Assembly (NCBI RefSeq): GCF_002078505.1
Contig: NZ_LUAV01000004.1
Location: 220,966 to 284,965, forward strand
Reading direction: 5' to 3'
From: Ensifer aridi
GTDB taxonomy: Bacteria; Pseudomonadota; Alphaproteobacteria; Rhizobiales; Rhizobiaceae
DNA length: 64,000 nt
Shown here: positions 16,626 to 26,333 of the stretch, piece by piece
Position numbering within the stretch: the first letter of the stretch is position 1
Layout: each line of letters opens with the position of its first letter
Made by a program: the position numbers and the translations under genes
Notes under the pieces: model-generated
Databases searched by the model: none
What the model saw: only the letters and a program-made list of their open reading frames with translations
What the model was told of the DNA's origin: nothing

Positions 16626-16820
16626 TTACTCGTCCTCCGGGAGCCCGTTGCGTCTTGCGGCGCGCAGCAGGTCCAGTTCGGGCGCGGCAGGGCCGAACTC
16701 GTCTTCGAGCCGGTAGGCTTCATCCTCGTCGAGGCGACATTTCCTGCCGAAAGCCTCAATCGTGATTATGCGGCCATGAGGCGCCTCGTCTGGTGTCTCA
16801 TGTCTGCTGTTGCCGAGCAT
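16626..16820 (-). CDS. Small acidic hypothetical protein (64 aa)
   Basis: 64-residue soluble protein, strongly acidic and charged (DEDEAYRLEDEFGPAAPELD), beginning MLGNSRHETPDEAPHGRIIT. A perfect AGGAGG Shine-Dalgarno lies about eight bases before the ATG, which makes real translation likely. No known domain is evident; the pattern could be a small regulator, anti-sigma or adaptor-like peptide, but that is speculation. It is convergent with the 47-residue membrane protein gene (31 bases between stops). Confidence 0.65.
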   Translation of the reverse strand: MLGNSRHETPDEAPHGRIITIEAFGRKCRLDEDEAYRLEDEFGPAAPELDLLRAARRNGLPEDE

Positions 16821-16931
16821 CGCCGCTCCTCCTGTTTTCGTGGCAGAAAAGGCTAGAGCGACGCAGTCGGTTTGGAAGCTGTGCCGACGCGTGCGGCTGG
16901 AAATTTTATGGGCACCAAAAATCGGTGCGAT

Positions 16932-16960
16932 GCCAAAAGAAAGGGGCCTCGCGGGCCCCT
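16932..16960 (-). terminator. Rho-independent terminator of the cysHDN operon
   Basis: On the minus strand AGGGGCC pairs with GGCCCCT (16954-16960 with 16942-16948) around CGCGA, then TTTCTTTT (complement of 16932-16941). It is located 24 bases past the cysN stop. Confidence 0.85.
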
Positions 16961-16983
16961 TCCGTAAATCAGCTATTTACCTG

Positions 16984-18480
16984 TTACTGGTCGATCGTGT
17001 CGATGATCTCGACCGCTTTGCCGGCCGTGACGCGGCGGACCTCCACGTCTTCGCGGCGGTTTGCGAAGAGTTCCGTTGCCATCAGCTGATCGGCGAGATC
17101 GGCCGGCAGCGACAGGATTACGCGGCTCTCCTCGGTGTGGATGCCGCCGAGTGCGGCGCGCTTGGCGGTGATCATGCCGCCGGCAACGGTGTTGTTGGTG
17201 TCCGGATCGATCAGGATGAAGGCGCCGGTCGTGCGGTTCTGCTCGTAGGTGTCGAAGATCGCCTGTTCGTCGAAGGCGAGGTGCACCTTGCCGATAGCGT
17301 TCATCGGCAGCTCGTCCGCATGGTTCCACTTGCCGGTCTTGAGCTCGAGCTGACTTACCGGCTGCACCTGCACGCGCTGGCGGCGGCTGCCGGACTTCAA
17401 CCAGTAGCGCTTGCCCGGCTGGATACCTTCCGGCTGCAGCGCGACAAGCTGCGCGTCGAAGGCAAGGCCGATCATCGGCTGGCTGTCGATCGTCGCGATC
17501 ACGTCGCCGCGGGAGACGTCCACCTGCCGGTCGAGCACGAGCGTGATCGCGTCGCCGGCGACCGCCGCATTGCGCACGAGGTCGAAGGTGACGATCTTCG
17601 TCACGTTCGCCACCATGCCGGAGGGCAGGATGACGACGGAATCGCCGGGTTTCACAGAGCCGCCGGCAACCGTGCCCTGATAGCCGCGGAAGCTTTCGCC
17701 GGGGCGCGATACGCGCTGCACCGGCAGACGGAAGCCGACGGTCTGGGCCGAGCGGGTCGTCGCGAGCTCCAGGACTTCGATCAGAGTCGGGCCCTCATAC
17801 CAGGGCATGGAGGCGCGGCCGTCATAGACGACGTTCTCGCCCTTGAGCGCCGAGACGGGGATCGCGGTCACCTGGCGCACGCCGAGCGACAGCGCCAGTT
17901 CCTTGAACTCGTGCGAAATCTGCTCGAAGCGGGCGCGGTCGTAGTTCGTAAGGTCGATCTTGTTGACCGCGAGCACGAACTGGCGGATCCCCATCAGCGT
18001 CGCGATCGTCGCGTGGCGACGGGTCTGCTCGAGCAGTCCGACACGCGCATCGACGAGCAGCACGGCGAGGTCTGCGGTCGAGGCGCCGGTCGCCATGTTA
18101 CGCGTATATTGCTCGTGGCCGGGCGTGTCGGCGACGATGAAGGAGCGCTTGTCGGTCGAGAAATAGCGATAGGCGACATCGATGGTGATGCCCTGTTCGC
18201 GCTCGGCCTGCAGACCGTCGAGAAGCAGCGCGAAGTCGGGCAGGCCGAGATCGTTCTGCTTGCCGTTGGAATCGCGCTGGAGACTTGCCGCCTGGTCTTC
18301 CTTGACTGCCTTGGTGTCCCAGAGCAGCCGGCCGATCAGCGTCGACTTGCCATCATCGACGCTGCCGCAGGTGATGAGGCGAAGGGGACGGGTGTCGCGC
18401 ACGACCCGCGCCGTCTCCTGCACCGGGAGGGCAACGGCGGTTTCGTCCAAGGCTGCGTTCGCGAGTGCCGGTGCAGTCAT
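16984..18480 (-). CDS. cysN: Sulfate adenylyltransferase subunit 1 (GTPase)
   Basis: 498-residue GTP-binding subunit that, with CysD, makes adenosine 5'-phosphosulfate (APS) from sulfate and ATP. EF-Tu-like G domain: P-loop GSVDDGKST (residues 39-47), DTPGHEQY (G3) and NKIDL (G4), followed by two beta-barrel domains. Length matches stand-alone CysN; there is no fused APS-kinase domain as in NodQ-type proteins. Its ATG overlaps the cysD stop codon (TGATG), giving tight coupling. It is the last gene of cysHDN, with a strong terminator after it. No cysC lies nearby, consistent with reduction of APS without PAPS formation. Confidence 0.97.
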   Translation of the reverse strand: MTAPALANAALDETAVALPVQETARVVRDTRPLRLITCGSVDDGKSTLIGRLLWDTKAVKEDQAASLQRDSNGKQNDLGLPDFALLLDGLQAEREQGITIDVAYRYFSTDKRSFIVADTPGHEQYTRNMATGASTADLAVLLVDARVGLLEQTRRHATIATLMGIRQFVLAVNKIDLTNYDRARFEQISHEFKELALSLGVRQVTAIPVSALKGENVVYDGRASMPWYEGPTLIEVLELATTRSAQTVGFRLPVQRVSRPGESFRGYQGTVAGGSVKPGDSVVILPSGMVANVTKIVTFDLVRNAAVAGDAITLVLDRQVDVSRGDVIATIDSQPMIGLAFDAQLVALQPEGIQPGKRYWLKSGSRRQRVQVQPVSQLELKTGKWNHADELPMNAIGKVHLAFDEQAIFDTYEQNRTTGAFILIDPDTNNTVAGGMITAKRAALGGIHTEESRVILSLPADLADQLMATELFANRREDVEVRRVTAGKAVEIIDTIDQ

Positions 18481-19433
18481 CAGAAATATCCTTCGCGTTT
18501 CTTCTTTTCCATCGAGCCGGCCTGGTCGCGGTCGATGGCGCGGCCTTGGCGTTCGGAGACGGTCGCGGTTTCAAGTTCGGAAATGATGTCGTCGAGCGTG
18601 GTTGCGCTGGAGCGGATAGCGCCGGTCAGCGGGAAGCAACCGAGCGTGCGGAAACGGATCACTTCCTCGCGCTTGGCCTCGCCCGTAAGCAGCTCGAGAC
18701 GCGGGTCTTCGGCAAGGATCATCATGCCGTCGCGTTCGACGATCGGGCGCTTCTTGGCGAAATAGAGCGGTACGATCGGGATCTCTTCCGCCTGGATGTA
18801 GCGCCAGATGTCGACCTCGGTCCAGTTGGAGAGCGGGAACGCACGCACGCTCTCGCCCTTGCGGATCATGCCGTTATAGATGTTCCAGAGCTCCGGTCGC
18901 TGGTTGCGCGGGTCCCAGCGGTGATCCGGCGTGCGGAACGAGTAGATGCGTTCCTTGGCGCGGCTCGCCTCCTCGTCGCGGCGCGCGCCGCCGAAAGCAG
19001 CGTCATACTGTCCGGCGTCGAGCGCCTGGCGCAGTGCCTCGGTCTTCATGATGTCGGTATAAAGCGCCGAGCCATGCGTGAAAGGGGTGATGTTCTCGGC
19101 CGCACCGCGCGGATTGGTGTGGACGACGAGGTCGAGGTCGTATTTCTCGACCATCTCGTCGCGGAAGGCGATCATCTCGCGGAACTTCCAACCGGTGTCG
19201 ACATGGAGCAGCGGGAAGGGTACGCGGCCGGGATAGAAGGCCTTGCGTGCCAAGTGCAGGAGCACCGACGAATCCTTGCCGATCGAATAAAGCATCACCG
19301 GCCGCTCGAATTCCGCCGCGACCTCACGGAAGATGTGGATCGCTTCGTTTTCGAGCGCCTTCAGATGCGGGTCGAGCGGCGGCTTCGTGCTCTGCGGGTT
19401 ATGCAGTTCCGTTTCCGGATGAGTATGGGGCAT
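18480..19433 (-). CDS. cysD: Sulfate adenylyltransferase subunit 2
   Basis: 317-residue catalytic subunit of ATP sulfurylase, of the PAPS-reductase/N-type ATP pyrophosphatase fold. The PP-loop is [12 protein letters not shown] (about residue 56-67). Conserved family regions follow: [12 protein letters not shown], the [16 protein letters not shown] loop that contacts the nucleotide, and the C-terminal [11 protein letters not shown] and Arg/Gly-rich tail. Start ATG 19433 is supported by GGAG six bases upstream; the longer open frame upstream overlaps cysH antiparallel-like Arg/Ser-rich sequence and is not coding. cysH lies 46 bases upstream. Cytosolic, acts as heterodimer with CysN. Confidence 0.97.
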   Translation of the reverse strand: MPHTHPETELHNPQSTKPPLDPHLKALENEAIHIFREVAAEFERPVMLYSIGKDSSVLLHLARKAFYPGRVPFPLLHVDTGWKFREMIAFRDEMVEKYDLDLVVHTNPRGAAENITPFTHGSALYTDIMKTEALRQALDAGQYDAAFGGARRDEEASRAKERIYSFRTPDHRWDPRNQRPELWNIYNGMIRKGESVRAFPLSNWTEVDIWRYIQAEEIPIVPLYFAKKRPIVERDGMMILAEDPRLELLTGEAKREEVIRFRTLGCFPLTGAIRSSATTLDDIISELETATVSERQGRAIDRDQAGSMEKKKREGYF

Positions 19434-19479
19434 TGCAAACTCCGGGAGGATATTTTCTGGTCGACGCCGCGCTTGGCCG

Positions 19480-20235
19480 TCAGGCGGCATTGCTGGCGTT
19501 CGGGATGACGGAGGAGGCCGCTTCAGCGACGTGCAGACCGCACTCACGCTTCTCGTCGTTCTCCCACCACCAGCGGCCGGCGCGCTCGGGCTCGCCGGGC
19601 TTGATGGCGCGCGTGCAGGGCTCGCAGCCGATCGACGGATAACCGCGGCCGTGCAGGGGATTGACGGGAATGGCTTCTGCCGCGACATGGGCACGGATCT
19701 TCTCGATATCCCAGTCCGCCAGCGGATTGATCTTGATCAAGCCACGCTCGGCGTCAGCTTCCGCAAAGGGGGTGGCGGCACGGTTGCCCGACTGGCCGCG
19801 GCGGAGACCCGTGATCCAGTAGCTTGCCCCTTCGAGCGCGCGAGCAAGCGGCTTCAGCTTGCGCACGCCGCAGCAGGCATGCCTTGCCTCGACACTTTCA
19901 TAGAAGCCATTCATCCCGTATTGCGCGACATAGGCTTCGATATCGGCTTTTTCGGGATAATAGCGCTTGATCAAGATGCCGTAGGTCTCCTCGGTCTTGT
20001 CGATGAGCGCGACCGTCTCGTTGAACAGGCGGCCGGTCTTCAGCGTCGAGACCTCGATGTCTAGGCGGTTGGTGCCGATCCCGGCGGTGATCACCTGATC
20101 CTCGATGCCGAGCGATGTCGTGAAAACCGCGCGGCCTTTGAGCCCGGCGACGAGCGCCAGCCGGCCGGCAAGATCCAGGCCTTCAAGCTTCTCGTTGAGA
20201 GCCTTCGCTTTGGCTTCGAGGGATGGCGTAGTCAT
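19480..20235 (-). CDS. cysH: Adenylyl-sulfate (APS) reductase
   Basis: 251-residue reductase that converts APS to sulfite using thioredoxin. Two cysteine pairs characteristic of the [4Fe-4S] cluster of APS reductases are present: Cys121-Cys122 in HACCGVRK and Cys204/Cys207 in GCEPCTR. The catalytic cysteine is Cys232 in KRECGLH. Enterobacterial PAPS reductases lack the cluster cysteines, so this enzyme should use APS directly, as reported for Rhizobiaceae. The N-terminal PP-loop-like part is [12 protein letters not shown]. First gene of cysHDN; AGGA precedes the ATG. The 290-base AT-richer upstream region probably carries the promoter. Confidence 0.97.
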   Translation of the reverse strand: MTTPSLEAKAKALNEKLEGLDLAGRLALVAGLKGRAVFTTSLGIEDQVITAGIGTNRLDIEVSTLKTGRLFNETVALIDKTEETYGILIKRYYPEKADIEAYVAQYGMNGFYESVEARHACCGVRKLKPLARALEGASYWITGLRRGQSGNRAATPFAEADAERGLIKINPLADWDIEKIRAHVAAEAIPVNPLHGRGYPSIGCEPCTRAIKPGEPERAGRWWWENDEKRECGLHVAEAASSVIPNASNAA

Positions 20236-20529
20236 GGCTCAATCCTGTTGCAATTTGCACGGAATATCGCAGCCGTTTGTGACAAAGGACAGAAAAACGG
20301 ATTTCTATTGCCTCAGGATCAGAGCAAATATCTCTCTGATCCATAAAGTTCTAAGAAAACCTAGTAAAATAGTAGATTATTCTGGTCGCCGTTGCGAGGC
20401 GAGCATCGCATGGCTGCACGGTCCGATCAGCGACGCCTGTGCCGTTCAAGAATTGTTGAATACCCTGTCTTTCCACTCCGCGCGCTCCAGTTTTCAGGCT
20501 GATTCTGGATCACATGAGAGGAGACAAAG

Positions 20530-20916
20530 ATGGCGAGATTCCTGCCACGTCGCATATTCCTCGGCGGTGCTGTCGGCCTGCTTCTCGTCACGGGCGCTTA
20601 CGCGCATCACGGCTGGTCCTGGGCGGAAGAGGAGCAGATGGAGCTCTCCGGGACGATCCGCCGGATTTCGATGGCGCCGCCGCATCCGACCCTTCAGGTC
20701 GAGACGAAAACCGACGGTATCTGGCGCGTCGAGCTCGGCAATCCACGGTTGACCGAACGTTCAGGCTTCGTCGAAGGCGTCGCAAAGGTCGGTGACCCGA
20801 TCGTCGCGCTCGGCAATCGCTCGCTCGATCGCAATGAGAAAAGGATGAAAGCCGTGCGGATCACCGTCGCCGGAAAGGTCTATGATATCTATCCGGAACG
20901 AATACGGACGAATTGA
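20530..20916 (+). CDS. Exported DUF6152-like protein
   Basis: 128-residue periplasmic protein. A twin-arginine-like or Sec signal (RFLPRRIFLGGAVGLLL) is followed by AYA and the family-typical start of the mature protein HHGWSWAEEEQMELSG. The rest is a small beta-rich (OB-like) domain with MAPPHPTLQVE, GNPRLTERSG and VGDPIVALGNRS, ending in YDIYPERI. Histidines at the mature N-terminus could bind metal; this is inference. GAGGAG stands seven bases before the ATG. Its stop overlaps the next ATG (TGATG), so the pair is translationally coupled; the partner is a membrane protein. Confidence 0.82.
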   Translation: MARFLPRRIFLGGAVGLLLVTGAYAHHGWSWAEEEQMELSGTIRRISMAPPHPTLQVETKTDGIWRVELGNPRLTERSGFVEGVAKVGDPIVALGNRSLDRNEKRMKAVRITVAGKVYDIYPERIRTN

Positions 20917-21395
20917 TGGATGGCTTGCTGGAGTGGATCGGAGCCCTGCCGTTCGCCGTCGCGATACGGCGTTCGGCGACCCTCTACATCTTCGCAAATG
21001 CCGCCCACATCTTGTCGATCGGGATCATCGTCGGCTCGATCCTGCCGCTTGACCTGCGGCTGATCGGGTTTTTCCGCAGCGTCCCGGTCGGGGTGGTCGG
21101 ACCGTATCTTTCGCGCGCAGCAGCAACCGGCGTTGCGCTGGCCATACTCACCGGCTTCTGCCTCTTCAGCGTCCGGCCGGTTGAATATGCCGGCAATCCC
21201 GCCTTCCTGACAAAGATCACGCTGCTCACCCTTGGCGTTCTCAACGCGGCTTTGTTGCACATGACACCGCAATGGCGGGCCGCCGTCAAAGGCGGACCGC
21301 TCTCCCTGAGGGTCCGCCTTTCGGCGCTGCTTTCCATGATGATCTGGATCGGAGCGGTGCTAGCCGGCCGCTGGATCGGTTTCCTTCTGGAGTAA
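20916..21395 (+). CDS. DUF2214/DUF6644-like integral membrane protein
   Basis: 159-residue inner-membrane protein with four predicted helices (about residues 20-45, 63-85, 95-112 and 133-157). Histidines near membrane edges, ANAAHILSIG and LLHMTPQWR, are in places where related membrane proteins (copper resistance CopD-like or DUF2214) could bind heme or metal. It is coupled to the exported DUF6152-like protein, so the two likely act together at the membrane, perhaps in metal or redox handling; this is inferred from gene context only. TTG one codon earlier is an alternative start. Convergent with betA, two bases apart. Confidence 0.8.
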   Translation: MDGLLEWIGALPFAVAIRRSATLYIFANAAHILSIGIIVGSILPLDLRLIGFFRSVPVGVVGPYLSRAAATGVALAILTGFCLFSVRPVEYAGNPAFLTKITLLTLGVLNAALLHMTPQWRAAVKGGPLSLRVRLSALLSMMIWIGAVLAGRWIGFLLE

Positions 21396-21397
21396 TC

Positions 21398-23047
21398 TTA
21401 CCGGTCGCTCACCGCCCAGCGCGGATTGATCCAGGGCTCCTGGTTCGAGCGGGCGAGCGGCTGCTTGCCAAGGATGTGGTCGGCGGCCTTTTCGCCCGTC
21501 ATGATCGACGGCGCGTTGAGATTGCCGTAGGTGATGTGCGGGAAGATCGAGGAGTCGACGACACGCAAGGCGTCGACGCCGATCACCCGCGTCTCCGGAT
21601 CGACCACCGCCATCGGATCGTCCTTCGATCCCATCTTGCAGGTGCCGCAGGGGTGATAGGCGCTTTCCAGGTGCTCGCGCAGGAAGGCGTCGATCTCCTC
21701 GTCGGTCTGGACCTTCTCGCCCGGCTGGATTTCCGGGCCGCGATAGAGGTCGAAGGCTTTCTGGCCGAAGATCTCCCGCGTAAGCCGCACGCAATGGCGG
21801 AATTTCTCCCAGTCCTCCGGATGGCTCATATAGTTGAAGCGGATCACCGGATCGGCTTTCGGCTCGGAGGAGCGAAGCGCGACGTTGCCGCGCGACTTCG
21901 ACAGATTGTAGCCGACATGCACCTGGAAGCCGTGCGTGTTCGCCGCCGCCTTGCCGTCATAGCTGATCGCCACCGGCAGGAAGTGGTATTGGATGTCCGG
22001 CTGCTTGACGCCCGGGGCCGAGCGCAGGAAGGCGCAGGACTCGAACTGATTGGAAATGCCGAGGCCCTTCTTGAAGAGGAGCCACTGCGCGCCGGCAACC
22101 CCCTGCCAGAACCATGGCAGCCAGGAATAGAGCGAGACCGGCTTCGTGCTCACCTGCTGGAAATAGAACTCCATGTGGTCCTGGAGGTTCTGCCCGACGC
22201 CCGGACGGTCTACCTTCACCTCGATGCCCACGTCCTTCAGATGCGCTGCCGGACCGACGCCCGAGAGCATCAGGAGCTTCGGCGAATTGAAGGAGGAGGC
22301 GGAGACGATGACCTCGCGATTGGCCTTCACCACCTCGATGCGTCCGCCGCGCTCGATCTCGACTCCCGTCGCCCGGCCGTTCTCGATCACGACCTTGCGG
22401 GCGAGGCAGCGGATGAGTTCCACATTCGGGCGCTTGAGCGCCGGCTTCAGATAGGCGGAGGCGGCCGACCAGCGGCGACCCTTCCAGGTCGTCTGCTCCA
22501 TGAGGCCGAAGCCCTCCTGCTTCGAGCCGTTATAGTCCTCGGTGACTTCGAACCCGGCCTGCTTGCCTGCTTCGACAAAGGCGTGGAAGAGCGGGTTCTT
22601 GACCGGGCCGCGCTGGACGTGCAGCGGGCCGTCGGTGCCGCGCCAGCCGTCTTCGCCGCCATGCGAGTGCTCCATCCGCTTGAAATAGGGCAGCACGTCG
22701 GCATAGGCCCAGCCCTTGGCGCCGAGCTCCTCCCAGCGGTTGAAATCCTCCGAATGTCCGCGGACATAGACCATGCCGTTGATCGACGAGGACCCGCCGA
22801 TAACCTTGCCGCGCGGCGCGGTGATGCGCCGGTTGTTGAGGTTCGGCTCGGGCTCGGAGAGATAGCCCCAATTGTAGCGGTTCATGCTCATCGGCCAGGC
22901 GAGGGCTGCCGGCATTTGGATGAAGGGGCCGACATCCGAGCCGCCGAACTCCAAGACGATGACCGAATGCTTGCCGTCTTCCGACAGGCGATAGGCGAGC
23001 GCCGAGCCTGCCGAGCCGGAACCGATGATGACGAAATCTGCCTGCAT
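21398..23047 (-). CDS. betA: Choline dehydrogenase
   Basis: 549-residue FAD-dependent GMC oxidoreductase oxidising choline to betaine aldehyde, membrane-associated. FAD-binding GSGSAG lies at residues 9-14, the GMC signature near [19 protein letters not shown], the second GMC signature near [18 protein letters not shown], and the catalytic histidine region [10 protein letters not shown] near residue 465 followed by DSSIFPHI. Length is typical. Last gene of the betICBA operon. A RIME1-like element occupies most of the 144-base gap to betB. The product aldehyde is taken by BetB; together they give the osmoprotectant glycine betaine, which rhizobia can also catabolise. Confidence 0.98.
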   Translation of the reverse strand: MQADFVIIGSGSAGSALAYRLSEDGKHSVIVLEFGGSDVGPFIQMPAALAWPMSMNRYNWGYLSEPEPNLNNRRITAPRGKVIGGSSSINGMVYVRGHSEDFNRWEELGAKGWAYADVLPYFKRMEHSHGGEDGWRGTDGPLHVQRGPVKNPLFHAFVEAGKQAGFEVTEDYNGSKQEGFGLMEQTTWKGRRWSAASAYLKPALKRPNVELIRCLARKVVIENGRATGVEIERGGRIEVVKANREVIVSASSFNSPKLLMLSGVGPAAHLKDVGIEVKVDRPGVGQNLQDHMEFYFQQVSTKPVSLYSWLPWFWQGVAGAQWLLFKKGLGISNQFESCAFLRSAPGVKQPDIQYHFLPVAISYDGKAAANTHGFQVHVGYNLSKSRGNVALRSSEPKADPVIRFNYMSHPEDWEKFRHCVRLTREIFGQKAFDLYRGPEIQPGEKVQTDEEIDAFLREHLESAYHPCGTCKMGSKDDPMAVVDPETRVIGVDALRVVDSSIFPHITYGNLNAPSIMTGEKAADHILGKQPLARSNQEPWINPRWAVSDR

Positions 23048-23074
23048 GCGATTGTCTTTCTTCTAGGTCCATGC

Positions 23075-23185
23075 CCCTCATCCCGGCTGCCGCCACCTTC
23101 TCCCTGTTTACGGGGAGAAGGGAGATGCCGCGCCGCCCGAATCGCCTCTCCCCGCGTGCGGGGAGAGGGCTAGGGTGAGGGGCAA
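23075..23185. repeat. RIME1-like element (copy B) between betB and betA
   Basis: 111 bases bounded by GCCCCTCATCCC and GGTGAGGGGC, with palindromes TTCTCCCTGTTTACGGGGAGAA (19 of the bases paired around TTTA) and CTCTCCCCGC/GCGGGGAGAG. It lies in opposite orientation to copy A and inside a transcribed operon gap. Confidence 0.85.
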
Positions 23186-23191
23186 ATGCTG

Positions 23192-24655
23192 TCAGTACGG
23201 CGCCTCTACCTTCCCCATGCCGACATAGACGGTCTTGAGCTCGGTGTAGTGATTGAGCGCCGCGACCGAATTCTCCCGCCCGAGGCCAGATTGCTTGGAG
23301 CCGCCGAAGGGGATTTCTACGGGGCAGAGGTTATAGGTATTGATCCAGAGCGTGCCTGCCTCGAGCTGGTCGACGACCCGGTGGGCGCGGGCGAGGTCGG
23401 CGGTAAAGACGCCGGCGGAAAGGCCGAATTCGGTCGCGTTCGCCCGCGCGACGACCTCCGCCTCGTCGTCGAAGTCGAGCACGCACATGACCGGCCCGAA
23501 GATTTCCTCGCGCGCGATCGTCATCTCGTCGGTGACGTCGGCGAAGACGGTCGGCTGGATATAGGTGCCTTCGCCGCTCACATGGTTCGGAATGCCGCCG
23601 CCGGTGATCAGTCGCGCGCCTTCCGCCTTGCCCTTTTCGATATAGGAGAAGACCTTGTCGCGCTGCGCCTGGGATACCATAGGCCCGAGCTGCGTCGCCT
23701 CGTCCATCGGGTCGCCGATGACGATCGCTTCGGTGCGCTCCTTGAGCCGTGCCAGGAAGGGTTCCTTGATCGTCCGCTGCACGAAGACGCGCGTGCCGTT
23801 CGAGCAGACCTGACCGGTCGAATAGAAATTGCCGAGCATGGCGCCGCCGATGGCGCTTTCGAGGTCGGCATCGTCGAAGACGATCAGCGGCGACTTGCCG
23901 CCGAGTTCCATGGTGACGTGCTTGAGTTCGGCCGCGGCAGCACCCGCCACTTTCCTGCCCGTCGGCACCGAGCCGGTCAGCGACACCTTGGCGACGTCGG
24001 GATGATTGACGAGAAGGGGGCCTGTCGTCCGGTCACCCTGGATGACGTTGTAGAGGCCCTTGGGCAGGCCCGCTTCCACCAGGATCTCGGCGATCTTCAG
24101 CGCGCCGAGCGGCGTGTTTTCCGATGGCTTGAACACCATGGCATTGCCGGCGACCAGCGCCGGCGCGCCCTTCCAGCAGGCGATCTGCTGCGGGTAGTTC
24201 CAGGCGCCGATGCCGACGCAGACGCCGAGCGGCACCCGCTTCGTATAGGCGAAGTCGCCACCAAGCGGGATATAGTCGCCATTGAGGGCTGCAGCCGCAA
24301 TACCGCCGAAGAACTCGAAGCTGTCGGCGCCCGAGGTCGGGTCGGCAACGATCGTTTCCTGGATAGGTTTGCCGGTGTCGAGCGTCTCGAGTTCCGAGAG
24401 TTCGCGATTGCGCTCGCGCATGATTTCGGCTGCGCGCTTTAGGATTCGGCCGCGCGCCGTCGGGCTCATCGCTGCCCATTCCGGCTGCGCACGCTTGGCC
24501 GCGGCGATCGCCTTCTCGACGATCGCCGGCGTCGCGGCATGGAGGCGCGCGATCACCTCACCGGTCGCCGGATAGATGCTCTCGATCACCGTGCCGGCGG
24601 CGTCTTCGACATATTCGCCGTCGATAAAGTGCGAGGCTTTCGGTTGGGCTCTCAT
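23192..24655 (-). CDS. betB: Betaine aldehyde dehydrogenase
   Basis: 487-residue NAD(P)-dependent aldehyde dehydrogenase converting betaine aldehyde to glycine betaine. Motifs in order: [11 protein letters not shown] with the catalytic Asn, KPSENTPL, the NAD-binding GSVPTGRKV, the general base in [10 protein letters not shown], the nucleophile in [12 protein letters not shown], and EEIFGPVM near the C-terminus. The early sequence ([24 protein letters not shown]) is typical of BetB. GGGGAG precedes the ATG. Its start lies one base after the betC stop codon, indicating coupling. Cytosolic tetramer in the family. Confidence 0.98.
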   Translation of the reverse strand: MRAQPKASHFIDGEYVEDAAGTVIESIYPATGEVIARLHAATPAIVEKAIAAAKRAQPEWAAMSPTARGRILKRAAEIMRERNRELSELETLDTGKPIQETIVADPTSGADSFEFFGGIAAAALNGDYIPLGGDFAYTKRVPLGVCVGIGAWNYPQQIACWKGAPALVAGNAMVFKPSENTPLGALKIAEILVEAGLPKGLYNVIQGDRTTGPLLVNHPDVAKVSLTGSVPTGRKVAGAAAAELKHVTMELGGKSPLIVFDDADLESAIGGAMLGNFYSTGQVCSNGTRVFVQRTIKEPFLARLKERTEAIVIGDPMDEATQLGPMVSQAQRDKVFSYIEKGKAEGARLITGGGIPNHVSGEGTYIQPTVFADVTDEMTIAREEIFGPVMCVLDFDDEAEVVARANATEFGLSAGVFTADLARAHRVVDQLEAGTLWINTYNLCPVEIPFGGSKQSGLGRENSVAALNHYTELKTVYVGMGKVEAPY

Positions 24656-24656
24656 C

Positions 24657-26195
24657 TTATTCTCCCCGCGGATAGCGTTTGGATTCCTCGAGATTGTCGA
24701 GATTCATGTGGTTGCGCATGTAGCGTTCGGATGCCTTCTGCAGCGGCTGGTGGTCCCAGGGGTAATAGGCGCCGTTCCGGAGCGCCTCGTAGACCACCCA
24801 GCGCCGCGCTTGACTTTCGCGCACGGCGGCATCGAAGGCCTCCATGTCCCAATGCGCGGCGCGCATGTCGCGGAAGGCAGTGAGCGTCGCCTGATCGACG
24901 GGGCCGCGCGGATGCGCCGCGAGATTGGTCAGTTCCAACGGATCGGCTTCGAGGTCGTAGAGCTGGTCCGGGTCGAGCGCGCAGTGAATATATTTCCACT
25001 TGCCCTCGCGGATGGCGACGAGCGGGGCGTAGGAAGCCTCCGCCGCATATTCCATCAGCACCGGCTCCGTGCGCTCCGCGCCGTTGATCATCGGAACGAG
25101 GCTGACGCCGTCGGTCCAGGGCTTCACCTCGCCCATCGAAATGCCGGCGAGATCGGCCAATGTCGGCGTCACGTCGAGGTTCGACGTCGGCGCCAGATGC
25201 AGGCCGGCTGTCACACCCGGTCCGGCAATCATCAGCGGCACGCGCGCCGAACCCTCGAAGAAGTTCATCTTGAACCAGAGGCCGCGCTCGCCGAGCATGT
25301 CGCCGTGGTCGGAGCAGAAGAGGATGAGCGTGTCGTCGAGCATCCTCGTGCGCGTGAGCGTGTCGATCAGCTCGCCGATCTTCTCGTCGAGGTAGGAGAT
25401 ATTGGCGAAATAGGCGCGGCGCGAACGGCGGATGTTTTCTTCTGTCACGTCGAAGTTCTTGTAGTCGCAGGAGAACATGATGCGCTGCGAATGCGGGTCC
25501 TGCTCCTCGAGCGGGATGGTGCCGACTTCCGGCAACAGGTGCTCGCAATTTTCGTAGAGATCCCAGAACTTGCGGCGTGCCACGTAGGGGTCGTGCGGGT
25601 GGGTGAAGGAGACGGTGAGGCACCAGGGCCGCCGGCCGTCGTCATCGTTCTCGCGCGCGAGTTGATAGAGCTTCTGGTTCGCCAGAAACGCCACTTCGTC
25701 GTCATATTCCATCTGGTTGGTAATTTCGGCGACGCCTGCGCCGGTCACCGAGCCGAGATTGTGATACCACCAGTCGATGCGCTCGCCGGGCTTGCGATAG
25801 TCCGGCGTCCAGCCGAAATCGGCCGGATAGATGTCCGTCGTCAGCCGCTCTTCGAAGCCGTGCAACTGGTCCGGCCCGACGAAATGCATCTTGCCGGAAA
25901 GAGCGGTGTAGTAGCCGGCGCGGCGCAGGTGATGCGCATAGGTCGGGATCGAGGATTGGTATTCCGCCGCATTGTCATAGACGCGGGTACGGCTAGGCAA
26001 TTGCCCGGCCATAAAGGACGCTCGCGCCGGAGCACACAAGGGAGACGACGTATAATTGTTGCGGAAGCGCGCCGAACGCGCGGCCAGCGCCTTAAGGTTC
26101 GGCGCATGCAGAAACGCGGCGGGGCCGTCGGGAAAGAGCTTCCCGTTCAATTGGTCCACCATGATGATCAGAATATTCGGCTTCGCGGCGGTCAC
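24657..26195 (-). CDS. betC: Choline sulfatase
   Basis: 512-residue type I sulfatase releasing choline from choline-O-sulfate. The sulfatase signature is C-x-P-x-R in [13 protein letters not shown], with Cys54 the residue modified to formylglycine. The metal-binding acid pair is at [11 protein letters not shown], and HTHPHDP-like and [10 protein letters not shown] segments supply further ligands. GTG 26195 is chosen: it is preceded by GAGGA ten bases upstream and gives the 512-residue length of the Sinorhizobium enzyme. An in-frame ATG 13 codons upstream has no Shine-Dalgarno. Formylglycine conversion without a nearby maturase is expected; the maturase may be elsewhere. Choline sulfatase as part of the bet operon is characteristic of Sinorhizobium. 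Confidence 0.97.
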   Translation of the reverse strand: MTAAKPNILIIMVDQLNGKLFPDGPAAFLHAPNLKALAARSARFRNNYTSSPLCAPARASFMAGQLPSRTRVYDNAAEYQSSIPTYAHHLRRAGYYTALSGKMHFVGPDQLHGFEERLTTDIYPADFGWTPDYRKPGERIDWWYHNLGSVTGAGVAEITNQMEYDDEVAFLANQKLYQLARENDDDGRRPWCLTVSFTHPHDPYVARRKFWDLYENCEHLLPEVGTIPLEEQDPHSQRIMFSCDYKNFDVTEENIRRSRRAYFANISYLDEKIGELIDTLTRTRMLDDTLILFCSDHGDMLGERGLWFKMNFFEGSARVPLMIAGPGVTAGLHLAPTSNLDVTPTLADLAGISMGEVKPWTDGVSLVPMINGAERTEPVLMEYAAEASYAPLVAIREGKWKYIHCALDPDQLYDLEADPLELTNLAAHPRGPVDQATLTAFRDMRAAHWDMEAFDAAVRESQARRWVVYEALRNGAYYPWDHQPLQKASERYMRNHMNLDNLEESKRYPRGE

Positions 26196-26253
26196 GTTGT
26201 CAGGTCCTCGATGTTCGATTTGTCTTGTGCTCATTACGCGCGTGCAGGCGGCT

Positions 26254-26333
26254 GCCCCTCATCCGGCTGCCGTCACCCTCTCCCCGCAAGCGGGGAGAGG
26301 GCTAGTCCTCGGGTTAAACCCGAGGAGAGGGGC
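26254..26333. repeat. Short RIME-like element (copy C) overlapping the 3' end of betI
   Basis: 80 bases bounded by GCCCCTCATCC and GAGAGGGGC. It contains CTCTCCCCGC/GCGGGGAGAG and a second perfect palindrome, CCTCGGGTTAAACCCGAGG (one central base apart). The latter includes the betI stop codon TAA at 26314-26316. Confidence 0.85.

Noticed and set aside
16810..18765. Open frame of 651 codons opposite cysN
   Set aside because: Shadow frame; no start signal or domain, and cysN is unmistakable.
21272..23173. Open frame of 633 codons opposite betA
   Set aside because: Antisense to betA, composition atypical; it runs into the RIME element.
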